A DNA stretch of 64,000 nucleotides from Euphorbia lathyris (GCF_963576675.1 NC_088919.1:41996501-42060500); one strand, 5' to 3'. Numbered from the stretch's first letter, positions 21,513-33,331 are shown. Notes: generated by a model not told the origin, from the sequence alone. Program-made: numbers and translations.

Positions 21513-22193
21513 TTGATAGTAGATCATTATACTACAGATGATTCATTGATAAAGTTGGTCTTATATAACTTATCAAAGAACCATTTGTTATTGAAAGGGT
21601 CATTGTTGCATATGCGGTGTTGTGCTCATATTCTAAATTTGATTGTTAAAGATGGGTTGAAACATATTAATGAATGCATTGAAAAAATTCGTGATTCTGC
21701 TGTTTATTGGAATGGTAGGCCTAAAAGAGTTGAGAAATTTGAAGAAGCTTTGCGTCAATTGAAAATTCCTTTGACTAAAAAGTTAGCCATAGATTGTAGC
21801 ACTAGGTGGAATTCTACATATTTGATGCTTAGATTTGTTCTTCCATATAGAGATGCATTTGAGCGTTTGCAATTTAAAGATTCTCAATATAAGAGTCTCC
21901 CTTCAGAGGAAGAGTGGGATATTGCCCAGGAAATGTGTAAGAAATTACACTTGTTTTATGTTGTCACTGAAATATTTTCTGGGACAAACTATCCAACTAC
22001 CAATTTATTTTTTTCTAAGATATGTGACATTAAAGTAGCTCTTAATGGATGGAAAAGTTATGGTGTTGTGTATTTTGAGGTTATGGCTTCCAAAATGATT
22101 GCAAAGTTTGACAAGTATTGTGATGAAATACATGGTATTATGGGTGTTGCAATATTATTGATCCTAGGTATAAGCTAAAATTGATGAAGTATT
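21513..22193 (+). pseudogene. hAT transposase catalytic core
   Basis: Residues such as MRCCAHILNLIVKDGL, CSTRWNSTYLML and FSGTNYPTTNLFF are standard for plant hAT transposases of the RNase H-fold class. A +1 insertion near 22150 shifts the conserved DPRYKLKLMKY segment out of frame shortly before the Sirevirus insertion point at 22193. An intron-like gap (21333-21490) precedes this part. Confidence 0.88.
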
Positions 22194-23548
22194 TGTTGGT
22201 CCCTTGTAAGGTTGCAAATATAGTTCCAAGGGGGGGTTAGGAACTATTTTACCTTTTTAAAATAATTTGGGCAGATTTCTTTTCTTTAAGAAAAGTTTAT
22301 CTAACAGCGGCGCTTAGCATCAGCAAGACACTGGCTTAGTCAACTAGTGACTAGGACAGCTTCGTTGCTTAGGTCAGGAAATAGCACTTAGAGTCTATTC
22401 CTGAACCTTCTCGTTGGTAGCGCACAACTCAGCTTGACCTCTTTTACTTGGTCAGTTTTAGTTTGTTTTAAGCAAGCAGTGTAAATAAGGAGTTAAGGTT
22501 TAGAAATACTTCACTCAGCAGATTTATCCAGGTTCGGCTTCTTCTAAGCCTACGTCCTGTCCCCGGAACACTTCCGAGATTTCAAATCCTCTACTGAGCT
22601 CTTTAAAGGTAGAGCCTCAAACCTTTTACAATATCAGCAATTGAGTATGACAAGAGTACCTTCCTCTATACTTCTACTCAATCCTAATCTCTCCGTTGAG
22701 TACTTAAAACCGAGTACTCAGCCTCTCCTTTCTACTTCTAGAAGTGATAAAGATTTTGTCCTAAACAACAATTGCTAGAACACCTTAGATGATTGAAAAA
22801 CAATCACTCTAGACTTTTACACAAATGAATAGACTTTGTAGTGTAAGAATTTTGCTTTGCTTCTGATGGAGAACTTTTGTATACGTTTGGTCAGCGTAAA
22901 GGCTTTTTGCTCAAAGTTCTCTGTAGAATGTGGATTCTGAATGCTCTATTTATAGAGAGCTATGAGAGCTTCTGGTTATTTCGAATTTCGAAATAACCGT
23001 TGGAGGGAAACGGCTACAAGTCGTTTTCACTGAGTCTGCCAGCAGTTCTCTTTAGCCAATCAGATTCCAGCGTCTTCTGTTCTTCGGTCAGTGTGATAGT
23101 ATGTTCCTCCATTTTGGGTAATGTCAACCAGACAGCTTGCTGTGTCTTCTGGTTTTTACTTAAGGAGGAAATACTTTGTCTGGAAGCTGTCTTATGGTCA
23201 TCAGCTGTCTTGTACGTTTTGTCGAGACAGCTCAGCAGCTTCATACCGAAGTTGTCTACGTGGATCTTCTCGATCCTTCTTTACTCAGCATGCGTCTCAT
23301 TACTTCAACGGCAACGTTTTGAAGACACGCGGGCTGAGTGATCTTGGGTTTGTTTGACTTGGGCCTTGACTTCCATATAGGGCTTGAGCCTTATGATCTT
23401 TATGTCTTATGATAAATTATAAACTCAACATTGAACAAACACATTAGTAACAATAAGCCAAAACATTTAAACTTAGTGTGTTGTAGAATATTTACTTTTA
23501 CTTAATTAATTTTGTCAAATCAAAATCTTGTGGAAATGTGTTTCAACA
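22194..23548 (-). repeat. Sirevirus 3' LTR
   Basis: Starts TGTTGG and ends TTTCAACA, 1355 bp. Same length as the partner at 31184-32538. Differences include T/C near 22686, C/T near 22874, A/G near 22925, T/C near 23098, G/A near 23248, and four more toward the end. Contains an open frame at 23000-23341 that is only LTR sequence. Confidence 0.93.
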
Positions 23549-23565
23549 AACTCCCCCATTTTGAT
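23549..23565 (-). promoter_or_regulatory. Sirevirus polypurine tract
   Basis: Minus strand AAAATGGGGGAG directly before the 3' LTR, the plus-strand primer for reverse transcription. Confidence 0.85.
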
Positions 23566-24053
23566 GTTGGCAAAACTAATCAGCAAGGAACTTAGTATGA
23601 GCTCCCCCATGATAGTTGACCTTTTTAATTAAGTGAACTCCCCCGTAAGGACTGAACTACTGACTTAGTTTTATTCTAAACATTCTAAGGTTTAACTGAA
23701 TAAGTCTAAGATCAGATTTCAGGTATAGGTCAGCTTATGGGTCATATTCTATTTTACTCAGTATTCAGCGGAAGTAATGTATAGTGACAGAGCGCTGAGT
23801 AAATCATTTGTTCAATGGTTTATATTTGACAAGTTCAAACATTTATATGCAGCATGCATTTATATAATACTTGGCATTTGAATAATCAACAGTTAAATAC
23901 GAATGCAAGTATTTCAGAAGTAACAGAAGTTAGGCATATTGTTTAAAACAAAACAACAAAAAGCATTACAAAACAAAATAACAAAATAAAACAAAATAAA
24001 GTTCTTCTTCCTAACTTCTAACTCTCTAGTTTCTCACTTAGAGTTCCTTCTCC

Positions 24054-25751
24054 TTAGTTGCCACTTTTCTCCCCCGTTTTGCCAGCATCAGCAGTAGGCA
24101 AATTAACGGTAGGGGCAGGAGATTTGGCCTGATCCTGCAGCACACGTATTTGACCCTCCAAGGAATTCATGTGACTGACCATAGACAGCATGAGTTCGGT
24201 CATTTTGGTCATTTGAGCATGTGTTGGTGGCTGCGTCTGGACAGAGGAGAAGTGATTGATCAAGTCATGGATTTCACGCAGAATATGGTGAGTGACAGGT
24301 GGATGAGAGGGCTGGGCATGAGTTGGTGGAGTATGGGCTTGTTCTTGAAGCAGAGTGTTAGCTGAGGCGATGACACGCCGTCCTGACTCAGTAGCACCTA
24401 GGTGTGCATATTTGGCAGGAGTGGGCTCGCACTGAGTGCCTTGTGTAGTGACAGGACTACGAGGCGTGTTGACCTCAGGTGCTGAGTTGCTTTGAGCTTG
24501 AGGTGGGAGTGGAGCTTCTTTTGGACTCGCAGGGGTTTTGGCTTGTTTCTCACTTGGAGGAACATAGGCTTGTTTTTGTGGAGACCCCTCTTGGGTAATG
24601 TGGGGCTCAAGAACAGATTCTGCTTCTGTTCTCAGTTTCTTCTCAGCTGACTCATCTGGGTCCTGATCAGCTTTCCTTTTATTTCTTTCCATCAGCCTTA
24701 CCTTTCTCGGGACAGTACGAATATCCTTCGAACAGGCTCCCTTTTTCTTCTTCTTCTCAGCTTCAGCAATCTCAGATGGCACAGTAGAAGGATTCTCAGT
24801 TTGAGGTTCATTGGTTAGTTCTGTACCCTCAGCAGTGTGATCAGCTTCAGCCATGACATCATCTATAATAGCATCCAGATCTGTCAGATTTTCCATTTCT
24901 CCAATGGGTTGCTCAACCTCAGCCATAAGATCCTCCTCCTCAGTGGTTTCATTCTCGTCATAACCTTTCAGGGGTTGGCTATGTGATAGTCCATTCAGCA
25001 GACGTGCAGTGATAACAGTTCCTATTGAACTTATTTCACCAACAGTCTCTATGTTCTTATCCTGTATTATCCTTGTGATGAGGGAACCTAAACGGAGCTT
25101 CCTTCCACTTCTTTGGAAAGCACCGACCAGAAATACAGGCATGTTGAAGGGAATGTTGGTCAGCATATGCCACATGAAACATTGTTCAAAGTTTGAGGCG
25201 GATGAGGGAGAACTAAGTTTAGGGAAGATAAAGTTGGTCAGCAAAAAGTGGGCCATCTTCTGATTTTTGCCCATGCAGGTGCTGGGTACTTCTCCTTTGT
25301 AGTCTTTGGGTTTACAGAACCCCTTCATCTTTTCTATGATGGCTTTTGGTATCGGCTCCTTTGTTGTCCTGAACTGGATCCCTGTATTCGGTATCTCTAG
25401 CAATGTTGCTAGATATTCAGGGGTTATCACTATCTTTTGACCCTTAACTGTGGTCTCTAAGTAGTCAGAGTCATCTGCATCAACGTGCAGGTTGGAGTAG
25501 AATTCTCTCACTATCGTGGGATAGGTTTGTCCGGAAAGAGAGAAGAGACCTTCCCATTTGTTCTTTTCTATCCATTCACAGAATGGTCTCTCAGAAGAGA
25601 CGAAGCCAGAAGGAAAGTATCGGCTCCTTAGGACTTCTTGACTCTTGGCCCAAGAGTGTACTTTGATCATCCTTCTTACCATGCTAGTTGAAGGACCGGC
25701 GTGGTCAGAGGATTTGAGAGTTGGAGAGAAAGTACTTTCGTTGAAAAACAT
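24054..25751 (-). CDS. extra 3' ORF of the Sirevirus
   Basis: 565 intact codons in element orientation, between pol (ends 26233) and the polypurine tract, the place where env-like ORFs sit in Sireviruses. Residues about 50-240 (FCEWIEKNKWEGLFSLSGQ, FYSNLH, LLEIPNTGIQF, MAHFLLTNFIFPK) resemble the so-called putative plant transposon protein domain found in many plant ORFs. The second half is acidic, then basic with NLS-like KKKKKG and RNKRKADQD. Then come Pro/Gln-rich repeats and a predicted coiled coil at the end. I see no signal peptide or membrane helix, so an envelope role has no support here. Function is unknown. Intactness in a young copy suggests selection until recently. Confidence 0.75.
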   Translation of the reverse strand: MFFNESTFSPTLKSSDHAGPSTSMVRRMIKVHSWAKSQEVLRSRYFPSGFVSSERPFCEWIEKNKWEGLFSLSGQTYPTIVREFYSNLHVDADDSDYLETTVKGQKIVITPEYLATLLEIPNTGIQFRTTKEPIPKAIIEKMKGFCKPKDYKGEVPSTCMGKNQKMAHFLLTNFIFPKLSSPSSASNFEQCFMWHMLTNIPFNMPVFLVGAFQRSGRKLRLGSLITRIIQDKNIETVGEISSIGTVITARLLNGLSHSQPLKGYDENETTEEEDLMAEVEQPIGEMENLTDLDAIIDDVMAEADHTAEGTELTNEPQTENPSTVPSEIAEAEKKKKKGACSKDIRTVPRKVRLMERNKRKADQDPDESAEKKLRTEAESVLEPHITQEGSPQKQAYVPPSEKQAKTPASPKEAPLPPQAQSNSAPEVNTPRSPVTTQGTQCEPTPAKYAHLGATESGRRVIASANTLLQEQAHTPPTHAQPSHPPVTHHILREIHDLINHFSSVQTQPPTHAQMTKMTELMLSMVSHMNSLEGQIRVLQDQAKSPAPTVNLPTADAGKTGEKSGN

Positions 25752-26232
25752 TTTTTGAAGTTCTGAAGCACTTAGGTGTTAAAGGAAAAATTCTGAAGCT
25801 TTCTTAAAGTTCAGTGCGTATGTAAAGAGGGTAGTGGGTTAGCATCCACTATTTATGGATTTTTAGTTTAGGGTTCCGTTTGAATTTAAGCCGGTTTTGC
25901 CCTTGGGTTGTCCAATCGGCAGAAACCCTGACACTTATGACACTTTTAAGACGTATTCGGCGCATGCGCAGTACAGGTGTCATTTTGCGTGTGGTGGCAT
26001 TAAATGCTAATAAGTGCTTTTACTCAGCGTTTGTTTATATAAATGTTTCATATTCTGAGTAGTCAGTGCATTCTTTAAGGATGATTTTAAGTTCAAGTTC
26101 TAAACTAATTTACTCAGTGTGCAAGTTTACTCAGTATTGTATATTCAGTCAGTTTCAATGAGATACTCAGCAAACAATAAATCATTCAGCATGTAATTCA
26201 CTCAGCATTCAATATTCATTTAGCACAGGAAT

Positions 26233-29200
26233 TTACTGAAGAGGATTAAACATACCAATTGCTTCTCTCAGTATGCTAAATTGCTCTCGTGTTAGAGGCT
26301 TTGTCAAGATATCAGCCAGCTGCTCATCTGTTGGCACATAAGTCAGCTTAATTTCTTCTTTGAGTACATGATCTCTGATGAAGTGATGTCTTATGCTGAC
26401 ATGCTTCATCCTGCTGTGCTGGATTGGGTTCTTTGAGAGGTCAATTGCACTCTTGTTGTCGTATTTGACTTCAATTGTCTTTGTTTGAACACCATAATCT
26501 TCAAGTTGTTGCTTAATCCAAAGGACTTGAGCAACACAGCTTCCAGCAGCAATGTACTCAGCTTCAGTTGTGGACAGGGCTACTGACGCCTGCTTCTTGC
26601 TGAACCAAGATACAAGACAGCTCCCTAGGAATTGGCATCCTCCAGAGGTGCTTTTTCTTTCCAGCTTGTCTCGTCCATAGTCAGCGTCAGTGTATCCGAT
26701 GAGTGTAAAGTCATGAGTATTTGGATACCACAAACCTGCATTTACTGAGCTTTGCAAATATCTAAGGATCCTTTTTACGGCTATGTAATGGGATTCCTTA
26801 GGGTTAGCTTGATATCTAGCGCAATAGCATACTGAGAATTGAATGTCCGGTCTACTTGCTGTTAAGTAAAGTAAAGAGCCAATCATACCTCGGTATAACT
26901 TGCTGTCTACTGACTTACCATTCTCATCAGCACAAAGGACAGTGTCAGTGCCCATAGGAGTGGATATTGGCTTGCAATTTTCCAAGTCATATTTCTTTAA
27001 AATCTCCTTGGCATATTTGGCTTGACTGATGAATATGCCATTCTTTCCTTGCTTAATTTGAAGTCCGAGGAAGAAGTTGAGTTCTCCCATCATTGACATT
27101 TCGAATTCAGTCTGCATTTGTTTGCTAAATTCCTTGCACATAGATTCATTAGTAGCACCAAATATAATATCATCCACATATATTTGTGCCAGCAGGGTAT
27201 CTTTACCCTTTCTCTTAATGAATAAGGTTGTATCAGCTTGACCCCTGACGTAACCTCTAGTCAGTAAGAAGTTGGTCAGCCTCTCATACCAAGCACGTGG
27301 TGCTTGCTTGAGTCCGTACAGAGCCTTTTTGAGTTTGTAAACATGGTTTGGGAACTTAGGGTCCTCAAAACCTGGAGGTTGATTTACATAAACCTCCTCG
27401 TTTATAACTCCATTAAGAAAAGCACTTTTGACATCCATTTGGAATAATTTAAAGTTCATGTAAGATGCATATGCACACAGTATTCTAATTGCCTCTAGCC
27501 TTGCCACTGGGGCAAAGGTCTCACCGTAGTCTATACCTTCTTGCTGACTGTAGCCCTGAGCTACAAGCCTTGCTTTGTTTCTGACTACGTTTCCTTGTTC
27601 GTCCATCTTGTTCCTGAAGACCCATCTTGTTCCGATGGTCTTTTGACTCTTTGGATGAGGCACTAACTCCCATACATCATTTCTTCGAAATTGATCGAGC
27701 TTCTCTTGCATTGCGTTCATCCAGAATTCATCGTACTCAGCTTCAGTGAAATTCTTCGGTTCTTGTACTGAGACGAAAGCAACATTGCTGAGGTACTTCC
27801 TGAGTTGATTCCTCGTCATCAGGGTATTCCCAGCAAAATCAAGGATTGCACTTTCGGAGTGCCCTCTTGGAATCCTTATTTCTTTGGGTAGATTCATGTC
27901 TTGTGCTGTTCGTGTTTCAACATTCTCTGCAGAAGTAGATGGGTCAGTGAAAGTAATTTTAGGTTCACTCTTACTCTTGGTCAGCCGTTTTATGAAGGAC
28001 TCAGTAGCTGGTTCTTGATCAGCAGGTGCTGAGTTTGGTTCATCTTCTGTCAGCGGCTGGTATCTTCCTGCAGGGTCAGTTTCATCGAATTGCACATGTA
28101 TAGATTCTTCTAATACTTGGGTTCTCTTATTAAAAACTCTGTATGCTTTGCTGTTTGTTGAGTAGCCTAGAAAGATAGCCTCATCAGCTTTTGAATCAAA
28201 TTTGGCTAAGCTATCTTTGGTGTTTAAAATAAAACATCTACAGCCAAAGGCACGAAAGTATCCAATGTTGGGCTTTCGTCATTTCCAAAGTTCATAAGGG
28301 GTTTTCTTAAGTATAGGTCTGACTAGAGCCCTATTTAGAATATAGCATGATGTGTTAACAACTTCTCCCCAAAAATACTTTGGAAGCCTATGCTCATCCA
28401 GCATTGTCCTTGCTATTTCAACAAGAGTTCTGTTCTTCCTTTCAATAACCCCATTTTGCTGAGGCGTTCTAGGAGCAGAGAAATTGTGGTCAATGCCGCT
28501 GGCTTCACAGAATTCAACAAACTCTTGGTTTTTGAATTCTCCGCCGTTATCACTATGGATATGAGCTAATTTTAGGTCTTTCTCATTTTCAATTTTTCTA
28601 ACCAAGTTTGAAAATGTCTCAAAGGTCTCATCCTTGCTGGTCAGCAAGATAACCCACGTATACCGAGAGAAGTCATCTACAATGACCAAGGAAAATCTTC
28701 TTCCACCCAGACTCAGCGGCTGGACTGGACCAAAGAGATCCAAGTGTAGTAACTCTAACGGACGTTTAGTTGAGACAATGTTTTTACTATGAAAAGATTG
28801 TTTGGTTTGTTTTCCAGCTTGGCAAACGTGGCATAGTTGATCTTTTTAGAATTTAAGTTCAGGCAGTCCCTCAACCAATTGCTTTCTTGCTAATTTGGCC
28901 AGGAGGTCCATGCTTACATGACCAAGTCTCATGTGCCATAGCCAGGAATTTTCTTCCTTTGTTACTAAGCACACAGTTTTTGAAAACTTTTTCTCTAAGT
29001 CTAGCATAAAGACATTATCTATCCGAGGGGCAGTTAAGATTAACTCATTAGTTTTACCCTCGTATATTTTACATCCAGTAGCATCAAATATAACTTTTCT
29101 CCCATTGTCACATAGCTGAGCTACGCTGAGTAAGTTATATTTGAGTCCGCTGACTAGGGAGACAGATTCAATAGTAGGGTTACCTCCGACGGTTCCTGAG

Positions 29201-29364
29201 CCTACTATCTTACCCTTCTTATTGTCTCCAAAACTTACACTCCCTCCTCGTTTACGTTCAAACGTGATGAACTGAGTTTCATCACCCGTCATATGCCTTG
29301 AGCATGCGCTGTCAATATACCACATCTTTGACTTCTCGGCACATCTCAGGCTTACCTGCAGTGT
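26233..29364 (-). pseudogene. Sirevirus pol (protease, integrase, RT, RNase H)
   Basis: One frame of about 1040 codons interrupted by just two stops: TAA at 28846-28848 and TGA at 28279-28281 (both fit single substitutions). Protease: DSACSRHMTG, where the usual DSGCS has Ala. Then the GAG pre-integrase WLWHMRLGH, integrase core (HSDNGGEF, TPQQNGVIERKNRT), RT ([34 protein letters not shown]) and RNase H ([32 protein letters not shown]). It ends GMFNPLQ at 26233. Because gag is intact and pol nearly so, the copy could move only with enzymes from a relative. Confidence 0.92.
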
Positions 29365-29366
29365 AA

Positions 29367-31133
29367 CTAGTTATTTTTAGGTACCCAATTCTTTTTGGGT
29401 CTTGACTTGTTAGGTGCAACAGGTATAGCATCATATTTTATTTTATGGCGGCATATATGGATAGTATGGCCATTCTTTCCACAGAAGTCACAACTGACCT
29501 TCTGTTTAGGATTTTTTACTGACTTGTCAGCACCCCAGTGCTGAGCGTGCCAGCACACTTTAGTAGTGTGTCCTAACTTCCCACAAAAGTCACATTGGAC
29601 TTTTCGCTGGGGATTTCGTCTCTGCTGAGTACCTTGGTACTGTGTACCTTGATACTGAGTTCTCAGCGGAAGATTGTTTTTATTTGGAACCTTCAATTGG
29701 TTCTGAATGGTTGTGACATCCTTCCTCAGTTTCTTTGAAACTGACTGGACTTCAGAGACATACTCATGAATGATTTTCATATTTTCATGCAAAACTGAGT
29801 TGTCTTGAAGAAGGTATCTGAGGTCACTCAGTTTGACCTCTTCTACTTCATCACAGCGCCGGCTGAGTGCTTTAATCTTCCTGTTACACTTTTTAACAAG
29901 TGTATAGAGATCACTCAGGGCGTTACCCATTTCATTTCTGAGTTGAGAGAGTGAGATTACCTCATTAGATTGCTCTTCATTATCTGACTCATCAGATTGG
30001 TCAGCATGCTCAGAAATGCATGGCTTAGCAAGTTCGTCAGCCATAAAGCATATCTTCGCTGACTCGGTGGCCTCAGTTTCTGTTGATGAAGATTCATCAC
30101 TGTCACTCCAAGTAGCCACCATTGCCTTCTTCCCACTTTTCTTGTCTTTCCTCAGCGTGGGGCAGTTTGACTTAATATGGCCATCTTGGTGGCACTCAAA
30201 GCATGTAATGGGCTTTGAGCTGTCCTTTCTGTATTTGCTGTCGCTTGAGTCAGCCTTATACTTATCAAACTTTTTGTAAGGCTTTTTGGAATATTTGTCG
30301 TTCTTCCTGAACAGCCTCTTCATCTTTCTTGTGAACATAGCCATCTCCTCATCATCAGTTGAACTCCCGTCAGTGGAGTCAGCCTTCATGACAAGTGACT
30401 TCTGCTTCTTGTCATCAGATTTTTCCTTCACCTCAAAGTTTTTCATGGATATCTCATGGGTCAGCAATGAACCGATGAGTTCGTCATATTTGTAGGTGGT
30501 TAAATCCTGAGCTTCCTCAACTGCTGTCTTCTTTGCTTGCCAGTCTTTTGGAAGACTCCTGAGTATCTTTTTGACTTGTTCTTCCTCAGTGAAGATTTTC
30601 CCAAGTCTCTTGAGCTCATTAATGATGTTGGTGAACCTTGCGTTCATGTCTGAAATGCCCTCATCATTGTTCATCTCGAACAGCTCGTACAGTCTCATCT
30701 GCTGATTCACCTTGGATTCTTTTACTTTGTTTGTTCCCTCGTAGGTGACTTCCAGCTTTTTCCAGATCTCTTGTGCCGACTCACAACCTGAGATTTTGTT
30801 ATATTCTGCAGCATCGAGCGCACAGTGAAGCATATTGATAGCCAAAGCATAGTTTTGAAGCTTCTTAAGATCATCCTCTGTCCATTCAACCTCAGCTTTA
30901 ACAACTGACTGGCCAGCAACAACTTTCACAGGTACAAACGGGCCTTGGACTATAGATAGCCAGGCACTCATGTTTGTAGCTTGAATGAAGTTTTTCATCC
31001 TATTCTTCCAAAAGGTATAGTTTGACCCGAAGAATAGGGGAGGCCTGGTAATGGACAACCCCTCAGGTAATATCTGAGTTGTCAGGTTTCTAGGGAGAAA
31101 CCGAGTGCTGTTTTCGCCCATGGTATGGATCAA
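29367..31133 (-). CDS. Sirevirus gag
   Basis: 588 codons, intact. The N-terminal half is a copia-type capsid region (FFGSNYTFWKNRMKNFI, then MNARFTNIINELKRLG and ILRSLPKDW). A CCHC knuckle CFECHQDGHIKSNC lies near residue 315. Then comes an acidic linker and a coiled-coil-like segment. Two further knuckles, CDFCGKLGHTTKVC and CDFCGKNGHTIHIC, lie near residues 514 and 548. Extra knuckles after a long linker are a Sirevirus trait. Gag packages the element RNA in virus-like particles. It starts about 50 bp inside the LTR/primer site. The pol frame is different and begins right after the gag stop. Confidence 0.9.
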   Translation of the reverse strand: MIHTMGENSTRFLPRNLTTQILPEGLSITRPPLFFGSNYTFWKNRMKNFIQATNMSAWLSIVQGPFVPVKVVAGQSVVKAEVEWTEDDLKKLQNYALAINMLHCALDAAEYNKISGCESAQEIWKKLEVTYEGTNKVKESKVNQQMRLYELFEMNNDEGISDMNARFTNIINELKRLGKIFTEEEQVKKILRSLPKDWQAKKTAVEEAQDLTTYKYDELIGSLLTHEISMKNFEVKEKSDDKKQKSLVMKADSTDGSSTDDEEMAMFTRKMKRLFRKNDKYSKKPYKKFDKYKADSSDSKYRKDSSKPITCFECHQDGHIKSNCPTLRKDKKSGKKAMVATWSDSDESSSTETEATESAKICFMADELAKPCISEHADQSDESDNEEQSNEVISLSQLRNEMGNALSDLYTLVKKCNRKIKALSRRCDEVEEVKLSDLRYLLQDNSVLHENMKIIHEYVSEVQSVSKKLRKDVTTIQNQLKVPNKNNLPLRTQYQGTQYQGTQQRRNPQRKVQCDFCGKLGHTTKVCWHAQHWGADKSVKNPKQKVSCDFCGKNGHTIHICRHKIKYDAIPVAPNKSRPKKNWVPKNN

Positions 31134-31169
31134 CTCAAGGTTGTTAGACCTTTAGTAATGAGCTTTTAA

Positions 31170-31181
31170 GCTCTGATACCA
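31170..31181 (-). promoter_or_regulatory. Sirevirus primer-binding site
   Basis: Minus-strand TGGTATCAGAGC, complementary to the 3' end of initiator tRNA-Met, two bases inside the 5' LTR. This is the usual plant copia primer site. Confidence 0.9.
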
Positions 31182-31183
31182 CT

Positions 31184-32538
31184 TGTTGGTCCCTTGTAAG
31201 GTTGCAAATATAGTTCCAAGGGGGGGTTAGGAACTATTTTACCTTTTTAAAATAATTTGGGCAGATTTCTTTTCTTTAAGAAAAGTTTATCTAACAGCGG
31301 CGCTTAGCATCAGCAAGACACTGGCTTAGTCAACTAGTGACTAGGACAGCTTCGTTGCTTAGGTCAGGAAATAGCACTTAGAGTCTATTCCTGAACCTTC
31401 TCGTTGGTAGCGCACAACTCAGCTTGACCTCTTTTACTTGGTCAGTTTTAGTTTGTTTTAAGCAAGCAGTGTAAATAAGGAGTTAAGGTTTAGAAATACT
31501 TCACTCAGCAGATTTATCCAGGTTCGGCTTCTTCTAAGCCTACGTCCTGTCCCCGGAACACTTCCGAGATTTCAAATCCTCTACTGAGCTCTTTAAAGGT
31601 AGAGCCTCAAACCTTTTACAATATCAGCAATTGAGTATGACAAGAGTACCTTCCTCTATACTTCTACTCAATCCTAATCTCTCCGCTGAGTACTTAAAAC
31701 CGAGTACTCAGCCTCTCCTTTCTACTTCTAGAAGTGATAAAGATTTTGTCCTAAACAACAATTGCTAGAACACCTTAGATGATTGAAAAACAATCACTCT
31801 AGACTTTTACACAAATGAATAGACTTTGTAGTGTAAGAATTTTGCTTTGCTTCTGATGGAGAACTTTTGTATATGTTTGGTCAGCGTAAAGGCTTTTTGC
31901 TCAAAGTTCTCTGTGGAATGTGGATTCTGAATGCTCTATTTATAGAGAGCTATGAGAGCTTCTGGTTATTTCGAATTTCGAAATAACCGTTGGAGGGAAA
32001 CGGCTACAAGTCGTTTTCACTGAGTCTGCCAGCAGTTCTCTTTAGCCAATCAGATTCCAGCGTCTTCTGTTCTTCGGTCAGTGTGACAGTATGTTCCTCC
32101 ATTTTGGGTAATGTCAACCAGACAGCTTGCTGTGTCTTCTGGTTTTTACTTAAGGAGGAAATACTTTGTCTGGAAGCTGTCTTATGGTCATCAGCTGTCT
32201 TGTACGTTTTGTCGAGACAGCTCAGCAGCTTCATACCAAAGTTGTCTATGTGGATCTTCTCGATCCTTCTTTACTCAGCATGCGTCTCATTACTTCAACG
32301 GCAACGTTTTGAAGACACGCGGGCTGAGTGATCTTGGGTTTGTTTGACTTGGGCCTTGACTTCCATATAGGGCTTGAGCCTTATGATCTTTATGTCTTAT
32401 GATAAATTATAAACTCAACATTGAACAAACACATTAGTAACAATAAGCCAAAGCATTTAAACTTAGTGTGTTGTAGAATATTTACTTTTACTTAATTAAT
32501 TTTATCAAATCAAAATCTTGTGAAAATGTGTTTCAACA
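31184..32538 (-). repeat. Sirevirus 5' LTR
   Basis: Partner of 22194-23548. On the minus strand it carries the promoter and precedes the primer-binding site. TATTTATAG-type sequence (complement CTATTTATAG at 31937-31946) is a plausible TATA region for minus-strand transcription. Confidence 0.93.
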
Positions 32539-32543
32539 GTATT

Positions 32544-33031
32544 ATTATCCTATCTTGTATGGTGAGGAAGAGGCAAAACTTGGGATTAAAAAGGTTAGAG
32601 ATATTTGTGATTATATGATTGTTGAATATGCTAGTCGAGTCAAGATGGATAATGCTAGTAATTCATGTTTTGAGTCTAAATCTTCCAATATTCCTTCACC
32701 TATTGAGGAATATGAACCGGAACTGTTTGAGCATTTTCTTGATAATGATTCAGATGGGGATAATGGTGCTAAGTCTGAATTAGAGTTGTACTTAGAAGAG
32801 AGTTTGATACCTAGAATCAAGTCTAAGGATTTTGATATATTGGGTTGGTGGAAACAAGCTTTTAAGTATCCTACATTGCAATTAATTGCTAGAGATATAT
32901 TAGTTATTCCTATATCCATCGTGGCTTTAGAGTCTGCGTTTAGCACAAGTGGAAGGGTTGTTTGTGATCATCGAAGCAAACTTAAACCGAATACAATAGA
33001 GGCATTGATGTGCACCCAAAATTGGTTATGA
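32544..33031 (+). pseudogene. hAT transposase C-terminus, dimerisation domain
   Basis: Directly after the Sirevirus target duplication the hAT frame resumes (YYPILYGEEEAKLGIKKVRD) and reaches the hAT C-terminal dimerisation domain: LGWWKQAFKYPTLQLIARDI, ALESAFSTSGRVV and a stop after CTQNWL. It is open to its natural stop. Rejoined to the core it would complete the family architecture, so the retrotransposon clearly hit a coding exon. A short downstream exon-like stretch lies at 33150-33220. Confidence 0.88.
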
Positions 33032-33296
33032 AGCTAATATAAAGGTATTGAAAATAACCAAAACAAATTCTTTTCTTTTCGTGTTTTTTTTTTCTGCAAA
33101 ATGATGATTAATTTGAATTAAAATCTCTATCTTATTATTGTTTTTTAGGTACTCGTATGAGTACGGATGTTCTTGCTAAATATAATCAATTGCTTGGTAA
33201 TGAACACCTGGATGAAGCGGTAATTTATATACGAATTACTTTTTTTTTGTGGGAATTTATATACGAATTACTAATTTTAAGTTAATTGTATTGTTT

Positions 33297-33300
<4 letters not shown>

Positions 33301-33331
<31 letters not shown>
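33301..33331. repeat. (TA)n microsatellite in hAT 3' part
   Basis: About 15 TA units between the transposase and the right hAT arm. Other (TA)n runs lie at 3069-3114, 46581-46650, 56140-56163 and 56247-56275. Confidence 0.85.

Larger units (their letters stand above)
22194..32538 (-). mobile_element. Sirevirus-type Ty1/copia retrotransposon, near-complete
   Basis: A 10,345-bp element on the minus strand inserted in the hAT transposase, with 5-bp target duplications GTATT (22189-22193, 32539-32543). It has two 1355-bp LTRs, a tRNA-Met-type primer site (31170-31181), gag, pol and an extra 3' ORF, and a polypurine tract (23551-23562). The LTRs differ at about nine positions by eye (roughly 0.7%), indicating a recent insertion. 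pol has only two point stops. The large gag with three zinc knuckles, long LTRs and extra 3' ORF fit the Sirevirus group. Confidence 0.93.

Noticed and set aside
23000..23341. Open frame repeated at 31990-32331, seemingly a duplicated gene
   Set aside because: Both copies lie inside the two LTRs of the Sirevirus and are explained by them.
24054..25751. Calling the extra Sirevirus ORF an envelope protein
   Set aside because: No signal peptide, no membrane helix and no cleavage site were seen; position alone is not enough.
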